Notes under the pieces: model-generated
Databases searched by the model: none
Seen by the model: only the letters and a program-made list of their open reading frames with translations
Told to the model about the DNA's origin: nothing
Shown here: piece after piece, positions 7,467 to 15,661 of the stretch
Position numbering within the stretch: position 1 is the stretch's first letter
Layout of the letters: the number at the start of each line of letters is the position of its first letter
Assembly (NCBI GenBank): GCA_947246685.1
Contig: CAMXSN010000001.1
Coordinates: forward strand, 1 to 64,000
Origin: an uncultured Clostridia bacterium
Lineage (GTDB): Bacteria; Bacillota; Clostridia; Christensenellales; UBA3700
Direction of reading: 5' to 3'
Length of the DNA: 64,000 nt
Made by a program: the position numbers and the translations under genes

Positions 7467-9575
7467 ATGGAAGTAGTTACTGCGATATGTTTAGTTTATA
7501 TGGTATCATTGATCATTGCTTTCGGCATAAGTATATTCAAAGACGGCAAGCGCGCAATTTTAAGACGTTTGAAAAGTTTTAAGAAAGGTAAGGCGGCGTT
7601 GATATATTTAGCGGCGGTTCCTTTGTATATACTCGCTCATAATTATAACGGAAGCAATTTGGGAATTTCCATTTTGCAAGCGATTAAGTCGTGCGTGGAT
7701 TTGGTAGTATTGAAATATGATTATTCAAGCATAGCGGCGTTGACTTCAAACTCTCAGTTCTATCGCTTCACGATAGATGTATGTTTTATATTGGTTACTA
7801 TCAATGCAATTATTTTTGCGGCGTCGTTATTCGGACAGAGCGTTTATAACTGGTTTTACGTGAGATTGACAGCCAAGCATTCAAAAAAGATATTTGTCAT
7901 AGTGGGTAAGACACAGAGTGATTTTTCTATTATAAAGTCTATAAATAAGCATGACAAATGCATTGTGCTTGCCGATATAACGAGAGAAGAGCAAGATGAA
8001 ATCACCGTGCTGGGCAAAGGATATATTCGATATTTGTACAAAGCCGATTTGAGCGTGAGATTGGAAAGACTATTCGGCAATTATTCTAAGAAAAAAGTCA
8101 ACGTGATCATCAACAGCGAGTCGCAAGCGTTGAATTTGTTGCTCGCAGGTCAGATGTGCGACTATATTACGTCCAATAATTTGCATATGAGCGTTGCCGA
8201 CGAGCAGAGCGGACTAAACGTCTACGTGTGCGGTCAGTCAAAACACGACGCGGCGTTTATACATTTTGTAGAAAAGACCAATGGACGCATCAAATTTATC
8301 AATAGAGATAAACTTATCGCAATGGATTTTATCGGCAGATATCCTATCACACAATACATGACGTCCGACCATATCGATTTCTCAAGCGGCACGATCAAAA
8401 GCGATATCGATTTGAACGTTGCCCTTGTCGGTTTTGGGAAAGCAAACAGTGAGATTTTTCTCTCGTCGGTTTCCAATAATCAATTTTTTACCAAAGACGG
8501 CAATGGCGAGGTTGTGTATAAGCCCGTGAATTATTTTGTTTATGATAAAAAAGACCCGTCGGAACATGAAAAACTCAACAACTCGTATTTTAGATATTTC
8601 CGTCCCGAGTATTGGAAAAAAGACGAAGAGTATTTGCCCATGCCATTGGGACCTGCCGTAACTCGCTTTGAAAAATTCGATATTCAATCGGCAAGATTTT
8701 ATCACTCGCTTTTTGAAAATATGTGCAAAAATAAAAATTCCTTCAATTACATAATTGTCGCATGCGGAGACGATATGCTCAATTTGTCCACAGGACAGAT
8801 ATTGGCGCAGAAATTCAAGGAGTGGGGCGCGTTAGATTATACTAAAATATTTGTCAAGATTTGCAATGAAGAGTTAAACACTCAGGCGCAAAAGGAATAT
8901 TCAGAACAAGTTATACCGTTTGGTAGCGAAGAACAGGTTATATTCAACGTTCAGGGAATCGTCAACGAAAAAATAGAAGAGATGGCTATGGCAAGTCATA
9001 TTACGTATATGAAAGATGATTATTCCGATAAATCGGAAAATGAGATTATGCAAATCGCTATCCAAAAGTGGTACGGATATACGCAAGCGCAGAGAGACGC
9101 CAATATATACGCGTGTCTTGCTCTGAGAACAAAGTTGCAACTTATCGGATACGATTATATAGAGAAACAGTCGGCTCAAACGGATAGTTCGGAAGAATTC
9201 AAAAAAGTTTATAATAATACGGACGAGATTGGAAGCGGAGAAACTTTGCGCGACTATTTTGCGATTCAGGAGCATCAAAGATGGAATGCAAATATGATCT
9301 GCAACGGCATAGTCCCTTCGAGCGTTAACGAAATCAAAACAGACAGCAAAGGCAAGCGGATGGATTTGCGTAGACACGGCAATTTGACGGACTTCCAAGG
9401 ATTGATACGTTTCAAGGAAATCGTATCCGACGCCTACGGAATATCTCAAGATGAAGCAAACGTTATACGTTACGACTACAGACTGATGGACAATGCGCAC
9501 TGGTTGTTAGACAAAAGCGGATTTAAGATTATAAAAAAACAAAATATATCGTCGGCGGTTGCGGAGGATAAGTAA
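7467..9575 (+). CDS. Membrane protein with TrkA/RCK-N-like Rossmann region and C-terminal RyR-like domain (putative effector/sensor)
   Basis: N-terminal TM segments, then KKIFVIVGKTQSDFSIIKSINKHDKCIVLADI (Rossmann), second alpha/beta region (DLNVALVGFGKANSEIFLSSV), C-terminal DYFAIQEHQRWNANMICNGIVPS...DLRRHGNLTDFQGL (RyR-like). Confidence 0.75.
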   Translation: MEVVTAICLVYMVSLIIAFGISIFKDGKRAILRRLKSFKKGKAALIYLAAVPLYILAHNYNGSNLGISILQAIKSCVDLVVLKYDYSSIAALTSNSQFYRFTIDVCFILVTINAIIFAASLFGQSVYNWFYVRLTAKHSKKIFVIVGKTQSDFSIIKSINKHDKCIVLADITREEQDEITVLGKGYIRYLYKADLSVRLERLFGNYSKKKVNVIINSESQALNLLLAGQMCDYITSNNLHMSVADEQSGLNVYVCGQSKHDAAFIHFVEKTNGRIKFINRDKLIAMDFIGRYPITQYMTSDHIDFSSGTIKSDIDLNVALVGFGKANSEIFLSSVSNNQFFTKDGNGEVVYKPVNYFVYDKKDPSEHEKLNNSYFRYFRPEYWKKDEEYLPMPLGPAVTRFEKFDIQSARFYHSLFENMCKNKNSFNYIIVACGDDMLNLSTGQILAQKFKEWGALDYTKIFVKICNEELNTQAQKEYSEQVIPFGSEEQVIFNVQGIVNEKIEEMAMASHITYMKDDYSDKSENEIMQIAIQKWYGYTQAQRDANIYACLALRTKLQLIGYDYIEKQSAQTDSSEEFKKVYNNTDEIGSGETLRDYFAIQEHQRWNANMICNGIVPSSVNEIKTDSKGKRMDLRRHGNLTDFQGLIRFKEIVSDAYGISQDEANVIRYDYRLMDNAHWLLDKSGFKIIKKQNISSAVAEDK

Positions 9576-11839
9576 TGAAGAGTTTGGCAGAGGCGGCTTG
9601 CGCATTTTTTGACGCAACGTCGGAATATAAACGAATAAGCAAGGATGAAACGTTATGCTTACGCAAGACTTTGGAAAAGTTTTTGAAAAGCGGAGATAAA
9701 GAAGATGCATTTAGCGTTTATTTTTGTTTTGCCGAGATATTTAGGCTTTTTGGCGGAGGTTATAAAAATACTGCAAAACTTTTGGAACTGCTTTCCGATC
9801 ACGAGCAAAGCGCGGGAGGACTGCTGAATAAACACAGGGATCATTATTCTCATTCGGTATACGTATTTGCGTTGGGATTGGCTGTATACGATGGAGATGA
9901 GAATTATAGAGATAAATTTGACGCGTTCTATAAGTCCGAGGAAGATGAGAAAGAAAGATTTTTATTTCTGTGGGGAATTACTTCGCTTTTTCACGATATA
10001 GGATATCCTTTTCAACTGGCGCATGAGCAAATAAAATCCTACGTCGCAGAGCTTTACGACGGTTCAGAGCATAGCCCTTACGTTTCATTCGGCAACTTCG
10101 ATAAGTTCGTCGCATTGGACAGGCGAGCGGGAGAGGCGATAGGTCGGGAGCTGGAAGCAGAGGACCGTTTTGAAAATCTCAACGAACTGTTTGCTTTCGG
10201 AGTATCGAGAAGAATGGGATACGATCGAAATCAAGTCTCTTTCATGCTAAGGGAGCGCGTGTTGGAACAACCTGATTTTATGGATCACGGCTATTTCAGC
10301 GCAGTGTTGTTTGCAAAAGCGTTTATCGAAAGAGGCAATGTGCAAGATTTCGACGCCGTACTTGACGCGCTGAGCGCGATGTTAATGCATAATTCATTTT
10401 GCCGTTACGACGCAAAACGGGCGTTTGGTAAATACCGTATAAGCGACGGCGCGCATCCTTTGGCATATTTGCTCGTGTTGTGCGACGAATTGCAGAACTG
10501 GGATAGGACGGCTTTCGGCAAAATGAGCAAAAAAGATCCGCTCGCTTGGACGATGGAGTTGGATTGTTCTAAAAACAATTTGAGCATCGATTATCATTTC
10601 GATTCATTTTTCGTATGTGCGCCGCAGTCCGACAAAAGACTCAACGCCAGAGTCAAAGAGTTGAATGACGGCAGCTTTGTAGAGTCTGTTAAAGACTTGC
10701 TTGACTCTACCTTGGAGTTGCGCGCTTGCGCCAAAGAGAGTAAGAAAGAGAAAAAACACATTTATGCGTCCGACAGTAGTTTTGTCAATCTCTGCGATTT
10801 TGCAAAAGCTATACACGCAAGTTATCAGCAAAATTGTAAGGCGCTGAATATCGAATACGTCAACGATTCTTTTGCCGAGCTGCCTTTGGAATTCAAACTT
10901 TCTAATATAGAGCAGGCGAAATCATATGCGAGAAAATTGGAATTGATAGATTGTTTTTACAGCGACAGAGAATTGGATTTTCCCGTTGTTGACAGTTTTG
11001 CCGACGGCAAAGACGGCGATAAAATTATGGATTTTCTTTGCAGAGAAGAGCACGTACGGTGGACGCGAGAGAAGTTGGCGATGGGGTGGCGTTACGGAAT
11101 TTCGTACCTTGCGGAAAAAGACCCCCAAAAACGCACTCAATTGAGAAATTTCAAGAAAGAAAATAAAGATATCGTGCCTTATGAAATGCTAGAAGAAGGC
11201 GAGCGAATGAAAGATCGGATAATGATAGATAATATAATTCCGCTTTTATATAGGCTAGGCAATCAAATAAGGATTTATCGCGGTCGCAGCGGACGAAAAC
11301 CGGATTTGAATATAGCAGGTTTAGGACACAGAAACGTCTCGGGAGACAGGGATAGGATCAAATCTCGGATTAAGGCGATTCTCAGCGAATATGCGAGAGA
11401 TTTTAACGTAATAGTAAGCACTTGCTTTGCTCGAGGGGCAGATATGCTTATTGCGGAATGCGCCGCGGAATTGGAAATCACTCTTAAAGCCGTTTTGCCT
11501 ATGCAACCGGAGAAATATATCGCTTCTATACGCAAGGACGCGTTGGAATGTAACCGTACTTTTGACGAGGAAGAAGAGACAAGGCTCAGGCACTTGCTGG
11601 CGCTCACCGCAGTGTGCAAAGTCGTAAGCGACGATAAATACACGTATTTCAACGCAAGCGATTATATAATCCAAAGGTGCGATAAATTAATAGCCGTCTG
11701 GGACGGGGAGGCGACTCCTCTCGAAGACAGCTCCGGAAATCCTATAAACATGGGCGGCACTTATCACAGCATTGTCGTTGCGCGACAACGAGGACTTAAA
11801 GACGTCGAAGATATACATATTGTCGACTGTATCAGATAG
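9575..11839 (+). CDS. HD-domain + RyR-like + C-terminal SLOG/Rossmann-like protein
   Basis: HRDHYSHSVYVFALG...FHDIGYPFQLAHEQ and HPLAYLLVLCDELQNWDR (HD family); CREEHVRWTREKLAMGWRYG...KKENKDIVPYEML (RyR); DLNIAGLGHRNVSGDRDRI...STCFARGADMLIAECA...DYIIQRCDKLIAVWDG...GGTYHSIVVARQRG (SLOG-like). TAATG overlap with the upstream gene. Confidence 0.75.
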   Translation: MKSLAEAACAFFDATSEYKRISKDETLCLRKTLEKFLKSGDKEDAFSVYFCFAEIFRLFGGGYKNTAKLLELLSDHEQSAGGLLNKHRDHYSHSVYVFALGLAVYDGDENYRDKFDAFYKSEEDEKERFLFLWGITSLFHDIGYPFQLAHEQIKSYVAELYDGSEHSPYVSFGNFDKFVALDRRAGEAIGRELEAEDRFENLNELFAFGVSRRMGYDRNQVSFMLRERVLEQPDFMDHGYFSAVLFAKAFIERGNVQDFDAVLDALSAMLMHNSFCRYDAKRAFGKYRISDGAHPLAYLLVLCDELQNWDRTAFGKMSKKDPLAWTMELDCSKNNLSIDYHFDSFFVCAPQSDKRLNARVKELNDGSFVESVKDLLDSTLELRACAKESKKEKKHIYASDSSFVNLCDFAKAIHASYQQNCKALNIEYVNDSFAELPLEFKLSNIEQAKSYARKLELIDCFYSDRELDFPVVDSFADGKDGDKIMDFLCREEHVRWTREKLAMGWRYGISYLAEKDPQKRTQLRNFKKENKDIVPYEMLEEGERMKDRIMIDNIIPLLYRLGNQIRIYRGRSGRKPDLNIAGLGHRNVSGDRDRIKSRIKAILSEYARDFNVIVSTCFARGADMLIAECAAELEITLKAVLPMQPEKYIASIRKDALECNRTFDEEEETRLRHLLALTAVCKVVSDDKYTYFNASDYIIQRCDKLIAVWDGEATPLEDSSGNPINMGGTYHSIVVARQRGLKDVEDIHIVDCIR

Positions 11840-11854
11840 CGGCAGAGAGGATTT

Positions 11855-12361
11855 ATGCAAAAGGTTGAATTGATAAAGCCGGTGGGGCGCAGAGGGCTTG
11901 AGGAGATGTCCGAGCTTGCCACGCAGATTATGAAAGAGCATTACGATCCTATAGTGGGGAGCGAGATCAACGATCATATGCTCGGTAAGTTTCAATCGGT
12001 GGAGGGGATAGAGCGCGAGATTGACGGCGGAGCGGAATATTTTTTTGCTACGGTCGCCGGAGAAAAAGCGGGATTCGTAGCTATCGAGGCAAAGGACGGT
12101 TATCTGTATCTAAGCAAATTTTATCTGCATAAAGATTTTAGAGGCAAAGGGTTTGCGAGCGCTATGATGGATTTTGTCAAGCGTCAGGCGGCAGATAATG
12201 GATTGAAGAGGATACGTCTCAACGTCAACGCCGCCAACGATTATTCGATCAAAATATATTTAAGATTCGGTTTTGTCGTGACAGAGCGTTATCAGAGGGA
12301 CGTCGGCAACGGGTTTGCTGTAGACGATTACGTTATGGAATTCGTAGCGGACAGTAATTAA
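11855..12361 (+). CDS. GNAT family N-acetyltransferase
   Basis: LYLSKFYLHKDFRGKGFASAMMDFVKRQA...LNVNAANDYSIKIYLRFGFV acetyl-CoA binding signature. Confidence 0.85.
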   Translation: MQKVELIKPVGRRGLEEMSELATQIMKEHYDPIVGSEINDHMLGKFQSVEGIEREIDGGAEYFFATVAGEKAGFVAIEAKDGYLYLSKFYLHKDFRGKGFASAMMDFVKRQAADNGLKRIRLNVNAANDYSIKIYLRFGFVVTERYQRDVGNGFAVDDYVMEFVADSN

Positions 12362-12407
12362 CCGACATAGCGTAATCGTCCGTCAAATATTGAATACTTA
12401 TGCAAAT

Positions 12408-12475
12408 ATGTATATTTATACATAAAATTATGCATTTATACAGAAATAAATATAAATTTATTGAAAAATATTCAA
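12408..12475. promoter_or_regulatory. Cluster of AT-rich palindromes (ATGTATATTTATACAT; TATGCATTTATACA; TTGAAAAATATTCAA), possible ArgR-type operators
   Basis: Three short palindromic motifs within 70 bp upstream of the amino-acid ABC promoter. Confidence 0.35.
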
Positions 12476-12503
12476 AAATATCACGCTCAGTGTATAAAAA
12501 TAC

Positions 12504-12532
12504 TTGCACGCTTGATAAATCGGTGATATAAT
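12504..12532 (+). promoter_or_regulatory. Promoter TTGCAC-N17-TATAAT
   Basis: Spacing and hexamers upstream of the SBP gene. Confidence 0.6.
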
Positions 12533-12566
12533 GCAGTAGCAATAAATTTATAAGAGGTTTTACACT

Positions 12567-13403
12567 ATGAAGAAAAAGGTTTTGATGGCACTTTTGGTAG
12601 TTGCAATCGTGGGCGTCAGCTGTCTGTCTTTTGCGGCGTGCAGCAGTGAGCAGATTAGAATCGGATATCAATCCGGCACAACCGGTCAGACTTATGTTGA
12701 AGGTCTTCCGGGATTCAAAAACGAACAAAACAGACCCGGTTATACCAACGCTACGTTGGCGGTCAACGATCTCATGTCCGGCAGAATAGATTACGTTATC
12801 ACCGATATTGCTCCGGCAAAGGCGATTGCGTCGAGATTCAGCGATCTCGTCAAAGTAATAGATATCAATCTTACGGTTGAAGAGTATTGCTTTGCGGTTA
12901 ATCCCAACGATTCCAAGGGCGTTTTGACGCAGCTCAACACGTTTATGAAAAATTTCAAAACGGAACTTGCAGAGTTGCAGATCAAATATATCGAAGGAAC
13001 GAACGAGAAGAAGATAATCAAGTCTGCGCAAAATCCGACCAACCCGTTGACGGTCGCGACCAGCCCCGACTTCCCCCCGTTTGAAAATATCAGCACGAAC
13101 GGCGACGGTTACGAAGGATATGACCTTGAAGTAATGGCAATGTTCTGCGAGAGATACGGATACGATTTGGTCATCAACGAAGTTAACTTTGACGCTATCG
13201 TACAAAATGTAGGTTCGGGAATGTCCGACGTAGGCGCAGCAGCTTTGACGTGGAGTGAAGACAGAGCGGAAGTAGTGACGTTTACATCGTCTTATTACGA
13301 CGCGACTCAGGTAATCATTTGTCTTAAAGGCGACACGACTTTCGATAATTGCAAAACTCGTGAAGACGTGGAAGCTATACTGAAGAAATTTAACGTTAAA
13401 TAA
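12567..13403 (+). CDS. Amino-acid ABC transporter substrate-binding lipoprotein, apparently circularly permuted type II PBP
   Basis: Lipobox LSFAAC; IRIGYQSGTTGQTYVEG...ATLAVNDLMSGRIDYVITD (normally lobe 2) precedes LTVATSPDFPPFENIS...GYDLEVMAMFCERYGYDLVINEVNFDAIVQNVGSGMSDVGAAALTWSEDRAEVVTFTSSYYDATQVII (normally lobe 1). Confidence 0.85.
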   Translation: MKKKVLMALLVVAIVGVSCLSFAACSSEQIRIGYQSGTTGQTYVEGLPGFKNEQNRPGYTNATLAVNDLMSGRIDYVITDIAPAKAIASRFSDLVKVIDINLTVEEYCFAVNPNDSKGVLTQLNTFMKNFKTELAELQIKYIEGTNEKKIIKSAQNPTNPLTVATSPDFPPFENISTNGDGYEGYDLEVMAMFCERYGYDLVINEVNFDAIVQNVGSGMSDVGAAALTWSEDRAEVVTFTSSYYDATQVIICLKGDTTFDNCKTREDVEAILKKFNVK

Positions 13404-13413
13404 AATCGCTTGA

Positions 13414-13458
13414 GAAATACACCGCCACGGACGTTGAAGTCTTACGGAGGTGTATTTC
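13414..13458 (+). other. Intercistronic hairpin between SBP and permease genes (gaaatacacc...ggtgtatttc)
   Basis: 10-bp perfect stem. Confidence 0.55.
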
Positions 13459-13479
13459 GCGGTTTAAGGACAACACAAT

Positions 13480-14193
13480 ATGAATATCAATTTGGGAAAG
13501 GCATGGTCGCTTTTTTATAAAGTGGTCGTCACCAATAACGGATATACGAGGATATTGGATGGTTTGAAAAACACCATCCTTATCGCCGTAATAGGTCTTA
13601 TTATAGGTATCTTTATAGGCACGTTGTTGGCGGTAACAAAAGTAGTTCCGAGAAAGAAGCTGTTTGCCAAGGTTATGTCGACTCTGACCGATATATACGT
13701 CGGATTTTTCAGAGGTACGCCTATGGTTGTGCAGCTTCTTGTATTTTATTACGTACTGCTTCCGCTTTTGGGATTGTCTAAAGTGCCCGCGTTGAGCGTG
13801 GCGATAGTCACTTTCGGAATGAACAGCGGCGCTTACGTATGCGAGATAATGCGAAGCGGAATTTTGTCTGTGGACAAAGGACAGATGGAAGCGGGCAGGG
13901 CATTGGGGCTAGGTTACGGAAGGACAATGTTGAAGGTCGTCATTCCGCAGGCTGTCAAAAACATACTGCCAACTTTGGGAAACGAGTTTATTTCGCTTGT
14001 CAAAGAGACTTCCGTCGCGTCGTTCATCACGGTTGTGGATCTGACCAGAGCATTCCAGAACGTGGGCGCTGCCAACTACGAATACTTTATTCCGTACATA
14101 ATCTTGGCGCTTTGCTATCTGGTAATAGTGTATTTAATTACTTGGGCAGTCAAATTGCTCGAAAGGAGGATGAGGGCAAGTGACAGAAGATAA
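13480..14193 (+). CDS. Amino-acid ABC transporter permease (HisM/GlnP family)
   Basis: [67 protein letters not shown]. Confidence 0.92.
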   Translation: MNINLGKAWSLFYKVVVTNNGYTRILDGLKNTILIAVIGLIIGIFIGTLLAVTKVVPRKKLFAKVMSTLTDIYVGFFRGTPMVVQLLVFYYVLLPLLGLSKVPALSVAIVTFGMNSGAYVCEIMRSGILSVDKGQMEAGRALGLGYGRTMLKVVIPQAVKNILPTLGNEFISLVKETSVASFITVVDLTRAFQNVGAANYEYFIPYIILALCYLVIVYLITWAVKLLERRMRASDRR

Positions 14194-15271
14194 TTTAGAT
14201 ATAATTGTTTCAGATAATTCGGATGAGAAAGAAGTCGGATTAAAAAATATAGAATTCGTCGATTGCGAAATCGCCAACACCGTTAAAGGCGTGGTCATCG
14301 ACGTCAAAAACATTTATAAGTATTTTGGCAAACTCAACGTGCTCAACGGCATATCTTGCGAGATAAAAAAGGGCGATAAGGTAGCTATTATCGGACCGTC
14401 CGGCAGCGGAAAAAGCACTTTGCTTAGATGTATGAATTTGCTGGAAGAGCCTACGTACGGCGAAGTATGGCTTGACGATAGACTTATCACTCCCGCGGAC
14501 CCTTATCTGCACAAAAGTATAATTTGCCAATCTAAAACCTATAAAAAACTTGTTGAAGCGGAAATGAGAAAGCGCGCGGGTATTTCTCAACAGGAAAAAA
14601 TAAGTTTAGCGGCGTTGACGGAGAAAATCGGGACGGAAGTCGCAGAGAGCATCTCGCAAGACGTAATAATGAATATAAAACAAAACGATTTGCTCAAAAA
14701 GAACGAAGGCGCCAAATATTCCGACGCTCTCAAAAAATACAATTACAGATATAATCTCAATATCAACAAGGCGAGACAAAGAGTGGGAATGGTATTCCAA
14801 CATTTCAATCTTTTCAACAATCTGACTATATTGCAGAACATGATATTATCTCCCGTGCAATTGAGACTCAAATCAACGGTTGACGCTGTAAAAAAGGCTT
14901 TGAATTTGTTGGAGAGAATAGGACTTCTGGATAAAAAAGACGAGTATCCGTCCAAATTGTCCGGCGGTCAGAAGCAGAGAGTTGCCATAGCGAGAGCGTT
15001 GGTTATGGAGCCGGAGGTAATGCTTTTTGACGAACCGACTTCCGCGCTCGATCCGGAAATGGTCGGCGAAGTTCTCTCGCTAATCAAAGATTTGGCTGAC
15101 GAGGGAATGACGATGGTAATCGTTACTCACGAAATGGGTTTTGCAAAAGAAGTTGCCAACAGAGTTCTGTTTCTTGACGGCGGAAAAATCGTCGAAGAGA
15201 ATACTCCCGAGGAGCTATTCTCCAATCCGCAAAACGATAGGCTCAAAGACTTTTTGTCAAAGGTGCTTTGA
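14180..15271 (+). CDS. Amino-acid ABC transporter ATP-binding protein with unusual ~80-90 aa insertion
   Basis: GPSGSGKST Walker [16 protein letters not shown] signature, [16 protein letters not shown] Walker B; insertion between ITPADP and [17 protein letters not shown] start at 14180. Confidence 0.92.
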   Translation: MTEDNLDIIVSDNSDEKEVGLKNIEFVDCEIANTVKGVVIDVKNIYKYFGKLNVLNGISCEIKKGDKVAIIGPSGSGKSTLLRCMNLLEEPTYGEVWLDDRLITPADPYLHKSIICQSKTYKKLVEAEMRKRAGISQQEKISLAALTEKIGTEVAESISQDVIMNIKQNDLLKKNEGAKYSDALKKYNYRYNLNINKARQRVGMVFQHFNLFNNLTILQNMILSPVQLRLKSTVDAVKKALNLLERIGLLDKKDEYPSKLSGGQKQRVAIARALVMEPEVMLFDEPTSALDPEMVGEVLSLIKDLADEGMTMVIVTHEMGFAKEVANRVLFLDGGKIVEENTPEELFSNPQNDRLKDFLSKVL

Positions 15272-15564
15272 TATATTCAACGTAAGATCCCGAGGGCAGT
15301 CGTTCTCGGGATTTAATTATTGTTCACTTATAAAGTATCTGCCAATTTCGATTTGGATTTTTAGGTGGTAACAACGCGATACAGGATTGTTCAGCGGATA
15401 TTAGCGCGGCTATATATTAATCCAAATATTGTTATCGGCTATTTCATAGCTTACGTTCAGACTATTATTTTGTTATTTGTATATACTAAGATTCGGCGGA
15501 GAAAAACAGTTGTCCTACTGAGAAAAAATAGTTGCAAATATTGAATTATAGTCGTCGATTCTTA

Positions 15565-15593
15565 TTGACAAGATACAATATTTTGCCTATACT
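15565..15593 (+). promoter_or_regulatory. pflB promoter TTGACA-N17-TATACT
   Basis: Near-perfect consensus. Confidence 0.7.
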
Positions 15594-15622
15594 TAAATAG
15601 CAATATACAATATGTAGTTGAA

Positions 15623-15640
15623 TTGTTGAAAAATTAACAA
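15623..15640. promoter_or_regulatory. Rex operator TTGTTGAAAAATTAACAA upstream of pflB
   Basis: Matches the TTGTTAANNNNTTAACAA Rex consensus with one mismatch. Confidence 0.75.
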
Positions 15641-15661
15641 TTCGGCAAAGGAGATTTATCA

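Noticed and set aside
7467-9575. Ordinary TrkA/Kch potassium channel
   Set aside because: No TVGYGD/TIGYGD-type selectivity filter visible in the N-terminal membrane region; C-terminal RyR-like domain and coupling to HD-SLOG gene argue for a signalling or effector role.
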